Shown: one piece after another, positions 17,057-25,941 of the stretch
How the letters are laid out: each line of letters starts with the position of its first letter
How positions within the stretch are numbered: position 1 is the first letter of the stretch
DNA from: Streptomyces hyderabadensis
GTDB taxonomy: Bacteria > Actinomycetota > Actinomycetes > Streptomycetales > Streptomycetaceae
DNA length: 64,000 nt
Assembly (NCBI RefSeq): GCF_020404845.1
Contig: NZ_JAIOJZ010000005.1
Span: 124,001-188,000 of the forward strand
Direction of reading: 5' to 3'
The notes under the pieces: generated by a model
Databases searched by the model: none
Seen by the model: only the letters and a program-made list of their open reading frames with translations
Told to the model about the DNA's origin: nothing
Made by a program: the position numbers and the translations under genes

Positions 17057-17638
17057 ATGCAGCCCCTCATCGACAACGCCCGTATGTTCGGACAGCGCCC
17101 TGAGGAGTTCGCCGGGCACGCCGAAGGCCAGTCGCCCGAAGTCCTGTTCATCACCTGCTCCGACTCCCGGGTCGTACCGGCCCTGATCACGGGCGCCCGC
17201 CCCGGCCAGCTCTTCGAGCTGCGCACGGCCGGCAACATCGTCCCGCCCCACACCTCCGAGCACCCCTGCGCCGAGGCGGCCACCGTCGAGTACGCCGTCC
17301 AGGTCCTCGGCGTCGCCGACATCGTCGTCTGCGGCCACTCGCACTGCGGCGCCGTCGGCGCGCTGGTCCGCGGCGACGACCTGACCGCCGTACCCGCCGT
17401 GCGCGACTGGCTGGCGCACGCGGCGGACGAGCCGAAGCCCTGCGACCCCGCCGACCCGACCGTCGCCGAGGCCGTGCAGCACCACGTACTCGCGCAACTG
17501 CTGCGGCTGCGCTCCTACCCCTGCGTCGAGCAGCGGCTGGCGGACGGCCGGCTGCGGCTGCACGGCTGGTACTACGAGGTACACACCGGCCTCGTGCGCG
17601 CGCACCGCGCGGACACCGACGCGTTCGAGACCCTGTGA
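17057..17638 (+). CDS. Beta-class carbonic anhydrase
   Basis: A 193-residue zinc enzyme interconverting CO2 and bicarbonate. The zinc ligands appear in 'CSDSRVVPALITGARPG' (Cys and the Asp-Arg dyad) and 'CGHSHCGAVGAL' (His and Cys). The 'GQLFELRTAGNIVPP' segment is also typical. A GGAGG site precedes ATG 17057. The stop overlaps the SulP transporter's GTG by four bases, so the two proteins are probably made together to supply or interconvert bicarbonate at the membrane. The alternative long upstream frame overlaps the small secreted protein and is not supported. Confidence 0.95.
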   Translation: MQPLIDNARMFGQRPEEFAGHAEGQSPEVLFITCSDSRVVPALITGARPGQLFELRTAGNIVPPHTSEHPCAEAATVEYAVQVLGVADIVVCGHSHCGAVGALVRGDDLTAVPAVRDWLAHAADEPKPCDPADPTVAEAVQHHVLAQLLRLRSYPCVEQRLADGRLRLHGWYYEVHTGLVRAHRADTDAFETL

Positions 17639-19137
17639 GCGCCGGCATGTCCCTGATATCCAGCCGGCACCGGAGGTTCCCGCACTGGCGGCAGGACCTC
17701 ACCGCGTCCCTCGTCGTGTTCCTGGTCGCGCTGCCGCTGTGCGTGGGCGTGGCCGTCGCCTCCGGGGTCCCGGCCGAACTCGGCCTGGTCACCGGCATCG
17801 TGGGCGGCCTGGTCACCGGATTCCTGCCGGGCAGCAGCCTCCAGGTCTCCGGCCCGGCCGCCGGGCTGACCGTGCTGGTCTTCGGCGCGGTCGACCAGTA
17901 CGGACTGCCCGCGCTCGGCGTGATCGTGCTCGCCACCGGGCTCGCCCAGCTCGTGATGGGCGCCCTGAAGCTGGGCCGCTGGTTCCGGGCGATCTCGCTG
18001 TCGGTGGTCGAGGGCATGCTGGCCGGCATCGGCCTGGTGCTCATCGCCGGCCAGCTCTACTCGGCCGCCGGTCTCCAGGCGCCCGCCTCCGGCATCGACA
18101 AGCTCACCGGGCTCCCCGGGGCCGCCGCCGACGCGCTGGGCAGTACCGGGGCGCTGACCTCGCTCGCCCTGGGCGCGGGCACCGTCGCGGTGATGGTGCT
18201 GTGGAAGCGGCTGCCGGGCCGGGCGCAGACCGTGCCGGGCGCGCTGGCCGCGGTCGGCCTGGCCACGGCGGTCACGGCGGCCTTCGGACTGTCGGTCGCG
18301 ACCGTCGAGGTGAGCGGCCTGCTGGAGGTGATCCAGCCGCCCGGCGCCGACGCCTTCGGCGAGCTGGCGAACGTGGGCCTGCTCGGCACGATCGTCGCCT
18401 TCACGCTGATCGCCTCGGCGGAGAGCCTGTTCAGCGCCGCGGCGGTGGACCGGCTGCACAGCGGGCCGCGCACCCAGTACGACAAGGAGCTGATGGCGCA
18501 GGGCGCGGGCAACACCGTGTGCGGCGTCCTGGGCGCGCTGCCGATGACCGCGGTCATCGTGCGCAGCTCCGCCAACGTCGCCGCGGGAGCACGCACCAAG
18601 GCGTCCCGGGTGCTGCACGGGGTGTGGCTGCTGCTGTTCGCGGCGCTGCTGCCGTCCGTACTGGGCCTGATCCCGCTGCCCGCGCTGGCGGGCATCCTGG
18701 TCCACGCGGGCTGGAAGCTGATCCCGTTCCGCAGCATCCTGCCGCTGTGGCGCGACCACCGGGGCGAGGCGCTGATCCTGGTGGTCACGGCCGTCTCGAT
18801 CGTCGCGGTCAACATGTTCGAGGGCGTGCTGATCGGTCTGGCCCTGTCCGTGGTCAAGACCGCCTGGGAGGCCTCGCACCTCAGGCTGGAGATCGTCGAC
18901 AAGGGCGCGGGCCCCGTCCAGGCGCACCTGACCGGCAACGCGACCTTCCTGCGGCTCCCGAAGATCCTGGAGGGCCTGGAGGCGCTGCCGCAGGACCGCC
19001 CGGTCGAGCTGGACCTGTCCGGGCTGCACCACCTGGACCACGCCTGCCGCACGGCCCTGGAGAACTGGGCGGAACGGCACAGCGCCACCGGCACGGACCC
19101 GGTCAAGGTCACGGAACCGGAGAAGGCCGGGGTGTAG
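17635..19137 (+). CDS. SulP-family anion (probably bicarbonate) transporter
   Basis: A 500-residue polytopic membrane protein. The N-terminal 'RQDLTASLVVFLVALPLCVG' and 'PGSSLQVSGPAAGLTVLVFG' are SulP signatures, and 'ASAESLFSAAAVDRL' is the conserved inner helix. It ends in a STAS-like strand-helix, 'PVELDLSGLHHLDHACRTAL'. SulP proteins move sulfate, bicarbonate or other anions. Coupling to a carbonic anhydrase gene, known also as fused proteins in other bacteria, points to bicarbonate. GTG 17635 overlaps the upstream stop. A strong hairpin follows the gene. Confidence 0.92.
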   Translation: MSAGMSLISSRHRRFPHWRQDLTASLVVFLVALPLCVGVAVASGVPAELGLVTGIVGGLVTGFLPGSSLQVSGPAAGLTVLVFGAVDQYGLPALGVIVLATGLAQLVMGALKLGRWFRAISLSVVEGMLAGIGLVLIAGQLYSAAGLQAPASGIDKLTGLPGAAADALGSTGALTSLALGAGTVAVMVLWKRLPGRAQTVPGALAAVGLATAVTAAFGLSVATVEVSGLLEVIQPPGADAFGELANVGLLGTIVAFTLIASAESLFSAAAVDRLHSGPRTQYDKELMAQGAGNTVCGVLGALPMTAVIVRSSANVAAGARTKASRVLHGVWLLLFAALLPSVLGLIPLPALAGILVHAGWKLIPFRSILPLWRDHRGEALILVVTAVSIVAVNMFEGVLIGLALSVVKTAWEASHLRLEIVDKGAGPVQAHLTGNATFLRLPKILEGLEALPQDRPVELDLSGLHHLDHACRTALENWAERHSATGTDPVKVTEPEKAGV

Positions 19138-19173
19138 GAGACCGGAGTGCGGAAGACCGGCGGGTAACGGGAA

Positions 19174-19218
19174 GCCCGCCGCCGGGTCCCGGGCATGGCC
19201 CCGGACCCGGCGGCGGGC
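19174..19218 (+). terminator. Long hairpin after the SulP transporter gene
   Basis: A 20-bp stem with one mismatch (19174-19193 with 19199-19218; left arm GCCCGCCGCCGGGTCCCGGG) and loop CATGG. It lies 36 bp after the stop and upstream of the next gene's promoter region. It probably ends the carbonic-anhydrase/SulP transcript. Confidence 0.8.
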
Positions 19219-19267
19219 CTATCGTGACAGGAAGGGTGAAAACCGTCCTCCGAGTGAGGAGGTCGCC

Positions 19268-20068
19268 ATGGTCCAGGAGCTTCTGACCGCGGCCGCCGCC
19301 GTCGGCAGCGCGGGCGTCCTCTACGTCGCCGCGGCCGCGCGGGTCGTCCGGCAGTACGAACGCGGCGTGGTCTTCCGGCTCGGCCGGCTCGCGGGTGAGG
19401 TGCGCGGCCCCGGGTTCACCATGATCGTGCCGTTCGTGGACCGGCTGCACAAGGTGAACCTGCAGATCGTCACGCTGCCCGTGCCCGCGCAGGAGGGCAT
19501 CACCCGCGACAACGTCACGGTGCGGGTGGACGCGGTGGTGTACTTCAAGGTCGTGGACGCGGCCAACGCGCTGGTCCGGGTCGAGGACTACCGGTTCGCG
19601 GTCTCGCAGATGGCCCAGACCTCGCTGCGCTCCATCATCGGCAAGAGCGACCTGGACGACCTGCTGTCCGACCGGGAGAAGCTGAACCAGGGGCTGGAGC
19701 TGATGATCGACAGCCCCGCGGTCGGCTGGGGCGTGCAGATCGACCGGGTCGAGATCAAGGACGTCTCGCTGCCGGACACCATGAAGCGCTCGATGGCCCG
19801 CCAGGCCGAGGCCGACCGGGAGCGGCGGGCCCGGGTGATCAACGCGGACGCCGAGCTGCAGGCGTCGAAGGTGCTCGCGGAGGCGGCCCGGGAGATGTCC
19901 GAGACGCCCGCGGCCCTGCAACTGCGGCTGCTGCAGACGGTGGTGGCGGTGGCCGCCGAGAAGAACTCCACCCTGGTGCTGCCCTTCCCGGTGGAGCTGC
20001 TGCGGTTCCTGGAAAAGGCACAGGAGCACCCGGTCGACCACTCGGCCGGGCATCCGGTCGAGCGGTGA
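19268..20068 (+). CDS. SPFH/Band-7 protein (slipin/stomatin-like)
   Basis: A 266-residue membrane-anchored scaffold protein. One N-terminal helix ('LTAAAAVGSAGVLYVAAAAR') precedes the SPFH domain: 'VVRQYERGVVFRLGRLAGEV', 'RGPGFTMIVPFVDRLHKV', 'DAVVYFKVVDAANALV'. A charged coiled-coil-like helix ('RQAEADRERRARVINADAEL') leads to the C-terminal 'VLPFPVELLRFLEKA'. Slipins form membrane microdomain complexes, often with NfeD-type proteases; no nfeD neighbour is present. A strong GAGGAGG site precedes ATG 19268. Confidence 0.93.
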   Translation: MVQELLTAAAAVGSAGVLYVAAAARVVRQYERGVVFRLGRLAGEVRGPGFTMIVPFVDRLHKVNLQIVTLPVPAQEGITRDNVTVRVDAVVYFKVVDAANALVRVEDYRFAVSQMAQTSLRSIIGKSDLDDLLSDREKLNQGLELMIDSPAVGWGVQIDRVEIKDVSLPDTMKRSMARQAEADRERRARVINADAELQASKVLAEAAREMSETPAALQLRLLQTVVAVAAEKNSTLVLPFPVELLRFLEKAQEHPVDHSAGHPVER

Positions 20069-20157
20069 CACGAGCTACGCGCGTGGTTCCCGGGACTCCT
20101 GGCAGGTGATAGACACGGCGGGGTCACAGTCCTGTCCGCCAGCAGGAAGGTTTCCCC

Positions 20158-21555
20158 ATGTCCACGTCCCACAGCGCGGCGACCCGCCGCCAGGTGCTCG
20201 CCCGTACCGGAGCCCTGGGCGCAGGCATCGCCTTCACCGGCGCCCTGTCCGAACTCTTCGCCGGCACCGCCGCCGCCCAGCCCCTGGGCCACACCGGCTA
20301 CGGCCCGCTCGTCCCCGACCCCGACGGACTGCTGGACCTGCCCAAGGGGTTCCGCTACCGGGTGCTGTCCCGCGAGGGCGACCGGCTGCGCTCCGGGGAG
20401 GGCCCGGTGCCGTCCAACCACGACGGCATGTCGGCCTTCCCGGGGCGTTCCTCCGGCAGACACGGCCGCACCACCCACCTGGTCCGCAACCACGAGAACC
20501 GAGCCGACGGCCGCGTCCCCGTCCCCACCGTCGAGGGCCTGACGTACGACCCGGAGGGCAAGGGCGGCTGCACGGCGCTGGAGCTGGACTCCCGCAACCA
20601 CGTCCTGTCCGAGCGCGTCGCCATCGCCGGTACGGCCGTCAACTGCGCGGGCGGGCCGACGCCCTGGCACACGTGGCTGACCTGCGAGGAGACCGAGGAC
20701 CGGGCCGGGACCAACGGCTACACCAAGGACCACGGCTTCATCTTCGAGGTCGACCCCGTCGACCCGCACCGCACCGGCGCGGTGCCGCTGACCGCGATGG
20801 GCCGCTTCCAGCACGAGGCGATCGCCGTGGACCCGCGGCGCGGGGTCGTGTACGAGACGGAGGACGCCTTCGAGCGGCCGTTCGGTCTCTTCTACCGCTT
20901 CCTGCCCGAGAAGCCGCTGGGCGGCCGGGGCTCGCTGCGGGCGGGCGGCAGGCTCCAGGCGATGCGGGTGCCCGGCGTGCCCGACCTGTCCTCGATCCAG
21001 GAGACGGGCGCCACCTTCGACCGTATCGAGTGGGTGGACGTCCCCGACCCGCTGGCCGACGGGACGCCGATCCGCTTCCAGGACTTCGGCCGGGGCGGCA
21101 TCACCCACGCCCAGAAGCTGGAGGGCTGCTACTGGGGCGGGAGCAGCGTGTACTTCGTGTCGTCCTTCGCGCACAGCGCCGAGGGCTCGGCCGCCGACCA
21201 CTACGGCCAGATCTGGCGCTACGACCCCGAGCGGCGCCGCCTGACCCTGGTGATCGTCTTCGGCCCGGACACCGACGTGCAGCTGCCGGGCGAGTCCCCG
21301 GACAACATCTGCCTGGCGCCCAGCGGCGGCCTCATGGTCTGCGAGGACGGCAACGGCGCGCAGCACGTCTTCGGCGTGACCCGGCGCGGCGAGGTGTACG
21401 CCATGGCCCGCGGCGCGCAGAACATCGGCACCGAGGAGGAGCCCGAGTGGGGTGAGTTCGCCGGTGTCACCTTCTCCCCGGACGGCGACACGATGTACGT
21501 CAACTGCTACACCCCCGGCACCACCTTCGCGGTGACGGGTCCCTGGCGCAGGTAG
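20158..21555 (+). CDS. PhoX-like (DUF839) secreted phosphatase family protein
   Basis: A 465-residue protein with a twin-arginine signal: 'SAATRRQVLARTGALGAGIAFTG' (split here; RRQVL core), cleaved near 'GTAAAQ'. The mature domain has PhoX/DUF839 motifs: 'NHDGMSAFPGR', 'RNHENRADGRVPV', 'GTAVNCAGGPTPWHTWLTCE', 'GRFQHEAIAVDP' and 'ESPDNICLAPSGGLMVCED'. PhoX enzymes are Tat-exported, Ca/Fe-dependent alkaline phosphatases. Whether this shorter homologue is a phosphatase is inferred from family only. An AGGAAGG site precedes the ATG. No PHO box was identified by eye. Confidence 0.88.
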   Translation: MSTSHSAATRRQVLARTGALGAGIAFTGALSELFAGTAAAQPLGHTGYGPLVPDPDGLLDLPKGFRYRVLSREGDRLRSGEGPVPSNHDGMSAFPGRSSGRHGRTTHLVRNHENRADGRVPVPTVEGLTYDPEGKGGCTALELDSRNHVLSERVAIAGTAVNCAGGPTPWHTWLTCEETEDRAGTNGYTKDHGFIFEVDPVDPHRTGAVPLTAMGRFQHEAIAVDPRRGVVYETEDAFERPFGLFYRFLPEKPLGGRGSLRAGGRLQAMRVPGVPDLSSIQETGATFDRIEWVDVPDPLADGTPIRFQDFGRGGITHAQKLEGCYWGGSSVYFVSSFAHSAEGSAADHYGQIWRYDPERRRLTLVIVFGPDTDVQLPGESPDNICLAPSGGLMVCEDGNGAQHVFGVTRRGEVYAMARGAQNIGTEEEPEWGEFAGVTFSPDGDTMYVNCYTPGTTFAVTGPWRR

Positions 21556-21623
21556 CGGCCGGGGTCCGAGGCGGGGCGCACCGTCCGGTCACTGAAGCCG
21601 CGGCCACGGGGTACCCGGGCCGC

Positions 21624-23147
21624 ATGACTCAGAACGTGCAGGTCAACGGCTCGTACTGGCTTCAGACGGCACCGGGCGGCGCGCCCCGTCCGGCGCTCGC
21701 GGAGGATCTCGACGTCGATGTCGCCGTGATCGGGGCCGGTGTCGCGGGGCTCAGCACGGCCTGGGAGCTGGCGCGGGCCGGGCGGAGCGTGGCGGTCCTG
21801 GAGGCCGGGCGGGTCGCCGCCGGGGTCACCGGGTACACCAGCGCCAAGCTGACCGTCCAGCACACCCTGGTCTACGACAAGCTGCGGCGCACCCGCGGCC
21901 CCGAGGGCGCCCGGCTGTACGCCCGCTCGCAGTCCGAGGCGATCGAGCACGCCGCCGGGATCGTCGCCGAGCTGGGCATCGACTGCGACTGGGAGACCCG
22001 CGACGCGTACACGTACGTCCGCGACCCGGGCCGGGTGGACGAGGTGCGGGCGGAGGCGGCCGCCGCGAAGGAGGCGGGGCTGCCGGCGTCGTTCGTGACG
22101 GAGACCGGGCTGCCGTTCCCGGTGGCGGGCGCCGTGAAGGTGACCGGGCAGGCCCAGTTCCACCCGCTCAAGTACCTGCGGGCGCTCGCCGCGGACCTGG
22201 AGGCGCACGGCGGGCGGATCTTCGAGGACACCACCGTCCAGGGCCTGGACGAGGGCGAGCCGTGCCGGGTGAAGACGGAGGCGGGAGCGACGGTCACCGC
22301 CCGGGACGTCGTGGTCGCCACCCACTACCCCATCTTCGACCGTGCCCTGCTCTTCGCCCGTCTCTCCCCGCGCCGGGAACTGGTGGTCGCCGGGACGATC
22401 GAGGCGGACCGCGACGTGGACGGCATGTACATCACGCCGGAGGAGAACACCCGCTCGGTGCGTACCGCGCCCCTGGACGAGCCGGGCCGCCGGCTGCTCC
22501 TGGTCACCGGGGAGCACTTCACGCCGGGCACGGGCGACACCCGCGAGCGCTTCGAGCGGCTGGCCGTCTGGGCGGACGAGCACTTCCCGGGCGTCGACCG
22601 CACCCACGCCTGGGCCACCCAGGACATCGACCCCACCGACACCGTGCCGATGGCGGGCCCGCTGCACCCGGGCGCGCACCACACCTACGTCGCCACCGGC
22701 TTCGGCGGCTGGGGACTGAGCGGCGGCATGATGGCGGGCCGGCTGCTCACCGCGCAGATCACCGGCGAGGAGTGCGCCTGGAGCGGGCTGTACGACCCGC
22801 GCCGGCTGCGCACGGCGGTGCGTGAGGCGCCCGCGCTGCTCAAGACGCAGGCCGAGGTGGCCCGGCACTTCGTCGGCGACCGGCTGCGGCCCGCGCCGCC
22901 GGTGGACGCGCTGCCGCCGGGCGAGGGCGCGGTGGTGCGGGCGGGCGGCGACCGGCTCGCGGTCTACCGGGACGAGGCGGGCGCCCTGCACGCCGTCTCG
23001 CCGCGCTGCACCCACCTGGGCTGCCTGGTCGACTTCAACGCGGCCGAGCGGGCCTGGGAGTGCCCCTGCCACGGCTCCCGCTTCGCCACGGACGGCACGG
23101 TCCTGGAGGGCCCGGCCACCAAGCCGCTGGAGCAGCGGGACATCTGA
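21624..23147 (+). CDS. FAD-dependent oxidoreductase with C-terminal Rieske [2Fe-2S] domain
   Basis: A 507-residue protein. An N-terminal DAO-type FAD fold ('VAVIGAGVAGLSTAWELARA', about residues 33-52; 'GYTSAKLTVQH') is followed by 'TGFGGWGLSGGMMAGRL' and a C-terminal Rieske domain. That domain carries both Cys-His pairs, 'CTHLGC' and 'CPCHGSRF' (about 465-490). The layout matches the IIvB/YhfW-type FAD-Rieske family whose substrates are unknown. It is probably cytosolic, with no signal peptide. It starts 68 bp after the phoX-like gene. Confidence 0.93.
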   Translation: MTQNVQVNGSYWLQTAPGGAPRPALAEDLDVDVAVIGAGVAGLSTAWELARAGRSVAVLEAGRVAAGVTGYTSAKLTVQHTLVYDKLRRTRGPEGARLYARSQSEAIEHAAGIVAELGIDCDWETRDAYTYVRDPGRVDEVRAEAAAAKEAGLPASFVTETGLPFPVAGAVKVTGQAQFHPLKYLRALAADLEAHGGRIFEDTTVQGLDEGEPCRVKTEAGATVTARDVVVATHYPIFDRALLFARLSPRRELVVAGTIEADRDVDGMYITPEENTRSVRTAPLDEPGRRLLLVTGEHFTPGTGDTRERFERLAVWADEHFPGVDRTHAWATQDIDPTDTVPMAGPLHPGAHHTYVATGFGGWGLSGGMMAGRLLTAQITGEECAWSGLYDPRRLRTAVREAPALLKTQAEVARHFVGDRLRPAPPVDALPPGEGAVVRAGGDRLAVYRDEAGALHAVSPRCTHLGCLVDFNAAERAWECPCHGSRFATDGTVLEGPATKPLEQRDI

Positions 23148-23221
23148 CGGCGGCTGGACCGGCCGGGTGAGAGCGGCGGCACGTCGACGGACGTAGTCAT
23201 ACAAACCGAACATCCCACTCC

Positions 23222-23227
23222 TACGTT
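23222..23227 (+). promoter_or_regulatory. Candidate -10 box for leaderless polysaccharide deacetylase mRNA
   Basis: TACGTT at 23222-23227 lies six bases before the GTG at 23234, and no ribosome-binding sequence is visible. Spacing fits transcription starting at or next to the start codon. Confidence 0.35.
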
Positions 23228-23233
23228 CGTACG

Positions 23234-24118
23234 GTGATCTCTCTCGTACGACGCGCCGCCGCGCTCTGTGTCCTGGGCGCCGCCCTCACCGCCTGCGGAA
23301 CCACCGGGACCGAGGTGGCCCCCCGCCCGGCACCCTCGGCCCCCGCCCCGTCCCCGTCCCCGTCCCCCTCCCGGACGCCCACGCCCACCCTCGCCCCCGG
23401 CCCCGCGGGCCTGACCCCCGTCTTCGAACACGGCCCGCGCACGGGCGGCACGAAGGGCGGCGCGCAGGACGGCAAGCTGGTCGCCCTCACCTTCGACGCC
23501 GACATGACCGCCGACCAGGGGCCGCGGGCGGCCTCGGGCGAGCGGTTCGACAACCCGGGGCTGATCGCGGCGCTGCGGGAGCTGAAGGTGCCGGCCACGG
23601 TGTTCATGACCGGCCGCTGGGCCGAGGAGTACCCGGACCAGGCCCGCTCCCTCGGCCGTGACCCGCGGTTCGAGATCGCCAACCACTCCTACAGCCACTA
23701 CGCCTACACCGACGACTGCTACGGCCTGCCCACCGTGTCCGGGGACCGCATGCGCTCGGACCTGGAGCGGGCGTACACCGCCTTCGAGAAGGCCGGGGTG
23801 CCGCACCCGATGCCGTACTTCCGCTTCCCCGGCGGCTGTTACGACCAGGCGGCCCTCAAGGAGCTGTCGGCCACCGGGGTCACCGCCGTGCAGTGGGACG
23901 TGGTCAGCGGGGACGCCTTCGCCACCGACGCCGACGCGGTGACCCGGCAGGTGCTCGACGGGGTGCGGCCGGGTTCGGTGGTCGTCATGCACTGCACGCG
24001 CAGCGCCGCCCCGGTGACCGAGGAGGTGGTGCGGGCGGTGGTGCCACAGCTGCGCCGCCAGGGGTACCGCTTCGTGAAGGTCTCGGAACTGATCGGCGCC
24101 GCGAACGGGCGCGCCTGA
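23234..24118 (+). CDS. Polysaccharide deacetylase (NodB/CE4) lipoprotein
   Basis: A 294-residue protein with a short lipoprotein signal ('RRAAALCVLGAALTAC', lipobox LTA|C near 20). A Pro/Ser/Thr linker then leads to a CE4 domain: 'LVALTFDADMTADQGP' (motif 1), 'ANHSYSHYAYT' (metal-binding His-x3-His, motif 2), 'YFRFPGGCYD' (motif 3), 'QWDVVSGDAF' (motif 4) and 'GSVVVMHCT' (motif 5). It should remove N- or O-acetyl groups from a cell-surface glycan on the outer face of the membrane. Motif 1 reads Thr-Phe-Asp-Ala-Asp rather than Thr-Phe-Asp-Asp. GTG start, no ribosome-binding site seen. Confidence 0.9.
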   Translation: MISLVRRAAALCVLGAALTACGTTGTEVAPRPAPSAPAPSPSPSPSRTPTPTLAPGPAGLTPVFEHGPRTGGTKGGAQDGKLVALTFDADMTADQGPRAASGERFDNPGLIAALRELKVPATVFMTGRWAEEYPDQARSLGRDPRFEIANHSYSHYAYTDDCYGLPTVSGDRMRSDLERAYTAFEKAGVPHPMPYFRFPGGCYDQAALKELSATGVTAVQWDVVSGDAFATDADAVTRQVLDGVRPGSVVVMHCTRSAAPVTEEVVRAVVPQLRRQGYRFVKVSELIGAANGRA

Positions 24119-24135
24119 CGTCCTACGCTGGAGAC

Positions 24136-24354
24136 ATGACCAGCGACCACGACCAGGACCCGGACGGCCCCGGCTGCGAGCCCGGCGGCTACTGCCTGAT
24201 CGACGCGTCCCGACCGCCGAAGGCCGAGGGCCCGCCGTATGCGGAGTGCGTGCAGTGCCGGGAGCCCACGGAGTATCCGGAGTCGTACAAGGGCATCACG
24301 CTCTGCCCGGTCTGCGAGTGGCAGGAGGCGCAGCGCACCGCCTGCTCAGGCTGA
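24136..24354 (+). CDS. Small CxxC protein, zinc-ribbon-like, unknown function
   Basis: A 72-residue protein starting at ATG 24136. It contains two Cys pairs: 'CVQCREPTEYPESYKG' and 'LCPVCEWQEAQ', a plausible treble-clef/zinc-ribbon arrangement. The N-terminal part is acidic and has two extra Cys ('GPGCEPGGYCLIDASRP'). No known family recognised. A TACGCT box lies six bases upstream, hinting at a leaderless mRNA, although GGAG is also present. Its 3' end overlaps the convergent ABC permease gene by nine bases. Confidence 0.7.
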   Translation: MTSDHDQDPDGPGCEPGGYCLIDASRPPKAEGPPYAECVQCREPTEYPESYKGITLCPVCEWQEAQRTACSG

Positions 24355-25020
24355 CGGCCCGCGCGAGCCGAGCGCACAGGCCGCGGCGACCGCGGCCACG
24401 GCGACGACCGCCGCCCCGGCCAACGGCAGCAGCGGCAGCGGGACATCGCCCGACCTCGACCCGGCGACCAGGTCGCTCACCGCCGCCCGCGCCGGGGAGC
24501 CCGACGCCACCAGCGCGAGCAGGGCCGCCAGCAGCAGGGCGGGGACCGCGCGCCCGGGCGAGCGCAGCACCGGCCAGGCGGTGAGCGCGCCGACGGCGGT
24601 GCCGAGCAGGGCGCACGCCAGCGCGGCGAGCAGCCCGGCGCCGGCCGCCGGGAGCGGGGGCACGCGCGTTCCGTGACCGGTGCTGACGGGATCACTGATC
24701 AGCGTCACCGCGACGGTCGCCGTCGCGCCCAGGACGATCGCGGCGGCCAGTGCGACGAGCACGGGGGCCAGGTGGGCCCGCACGGGACCGCGCGCCGCCG
24801 ACACACACCCGCGCGCGGCGGCCGGCTCGGACGTGACGCAGATCCGCACCAGCCAGGCCGCGACCGGGAGCAGCACGGCCGCCGCCCAGCCCAGCGAGTC
24901 GAGCACCGGCTGCCCGCCCTGGACGCCGATGCCGAGCGCGGCGGCGTACAGGACGACGGGCGGCAGCCAGCGCTGGGAGCGCAGCAGGAGGGCCGTCTGG
25001 TAGCGCAGGAGGGCGGTCAT
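24346..25020 (-). CDS. Six-TM ABC transporter membrane protein, unknown substrate
   Basis: A 224-residue protein with about six hydrophobic helices (e.g. 'WLPPVVLYAAALGIGV', 'LAPVLVALAAAIVLGATATV', 'ALLAALACALLGTAVGALTA', 'LLLAALLALVASG', 'LPLAGAAVVAVAAVAAACAL'). It has no recognisable catalytic motif. Its ATG overlaps the stop of the ATPase gene by four bases (ATGA), which marks it as the ATPase's membrane partner. The layout resembles simple ABC-2-type exporters. Substrate unknown. Confidence 0.82.
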   Translation of the reverse strand: MTALLRYQTALLLRSQRWLPPVVLYAAALGIGVQGGQPVLDSLGWAAAVLLPVAAWLVRICVTSEPAAARGCVSAARGPVRAHLAPVLVALAAAIVLGATATVAVTLISDPVSTGHGTRVPPLPAAGAGLLAALACALLGTAVGALTAWPVLRSPGRAVPALLLAALLALVASGSPARAAVSDLVAGSRSGDVPLPLLPLAGAAVVAVAAVAAACALGSRGPSA

Positions 25021-25883
25021 CGGTGGTCCTCGGGGGTGTGCACGCGCACCACGTGCCAGGGCGGCCGGGCGGTCAGGAGGGTGCGCAGCAGGACGTCGGA
25101 GTGCGAGGCCGCGACGGTGAGCGTGTGGGAACCGGGGCCGGTCTCCTCCGCCGAGGCGGCCACCCGGCGGGCGTCGGCGGGCAGGGCGGCACCGGGCGGT
25201 CCCTGCACCCCGACCACGACCCGCGGCCCGTCCGGAACCGGGGTGGCCGGCCCGGTACGGCGGTGCAGGGTGCCCTCGCGCACGGTGTACACGGCGTCCG
25301 GCGCCCCGGCCAGGCGGCCCGGATCGTGGTCCACGAAGACGACGGCGCCGCCGGCCCCCGTGCGCTCGGCGACCGCCCGTTCCAGTTCCGCCCGTGCGTC
25401 GGCGTCCAGCCCGGTCCAGGCCTCGTCGAGGACCAGCAGCTCCGGCTCGGCGAGCAGCGCCTGCGCCACCGCCACCTTCTGGCTGCTGCCCTTGGACAGC
25501 CGGGTCAGCGGCGTGTCGGCGTACCCGGCGGCGCCCAGCCGCTCCAGCCACTCCCCGGCGGCACGGGCCGCCGCCCGGCGGGTCAGCCCGTGGACGGTGC
25601 CGAGGTGGGTGAGGTACCGCGCGGCGGTGAAGGGCAGGGCGGGCGGGAAGCGTTCGGGGACGTAGGCCGTGCGCGGGCGGCCGGTGACGCGGCCCTCGGT
25701 GGGGGCGTCGATCCCGGCGAGCAGGCGCAGCAGGGTCGACTTGCCGGTGCCGTTGGCGCCCTCGACGCGGACGAGGGAACCGGGTTCCACGCCCAGGTCG
25801 ACCCCGCGCAGCACCCAGGGGCCGCGGAGGCCGTAGCGGCGGCCCACGCCGTCCAGCCGTAGCTCGGGTTGCATGGGGGTCAT
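25017..25883 (-). CDS. ABC transporter ATP-binding protein
   Basis: A 288-residue ATPase: Walker A 'VEGANGTGKSTLLRLLAG' (near residues 40-57), signature 'LSKGSSQKVAVAQALL', Walker B 'LLVLDEAWTGLD', and H-loop 'VVFVDHDPGRLAG'. The signature reads LSKGS rather than LSGGQ, a tolerated variation in ABC-2 ATPases. A C-terminal extension of about 85 residues follows the nucleotide domain. Start at ATG 25883 or ATG 25874. The frame stays open upstream through the region antisense to the PTH2 gene, but that part is not coding. Confidence 0.88.
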   Translation of the reverse strand: MTPMQPELRLDGVGRRYGLRGPWVLRGVDLGVEPGSLVRVEGANGTGKSTLLRLLAGIDAPTEGRVTGRPRTAYVPERFPPALPFTAARYLTHLGTVHGLTRRAAARAAGEWLERLGAAGYADTPLTRLSKGSSQKVAVAQALLAEPELLVLDEAWTGLDADARAELERAVAERTGAGGAVVFVDHDPGRLAGAPDAVYTVREGTLHRRTGPATPVPDGPRVVVGVQGPPGAALPADARRVAASAEETGPGSHTLTVAASHSDVLLRTLLTARPPWHVVRVHTPEDHR

Positions 25884-25941
25884 ACTCTCGCGGCCGGGAG
25901 GCCCGGCGGGTCCGGGCCGGGAACTTGGCAGACTGTAGGGC

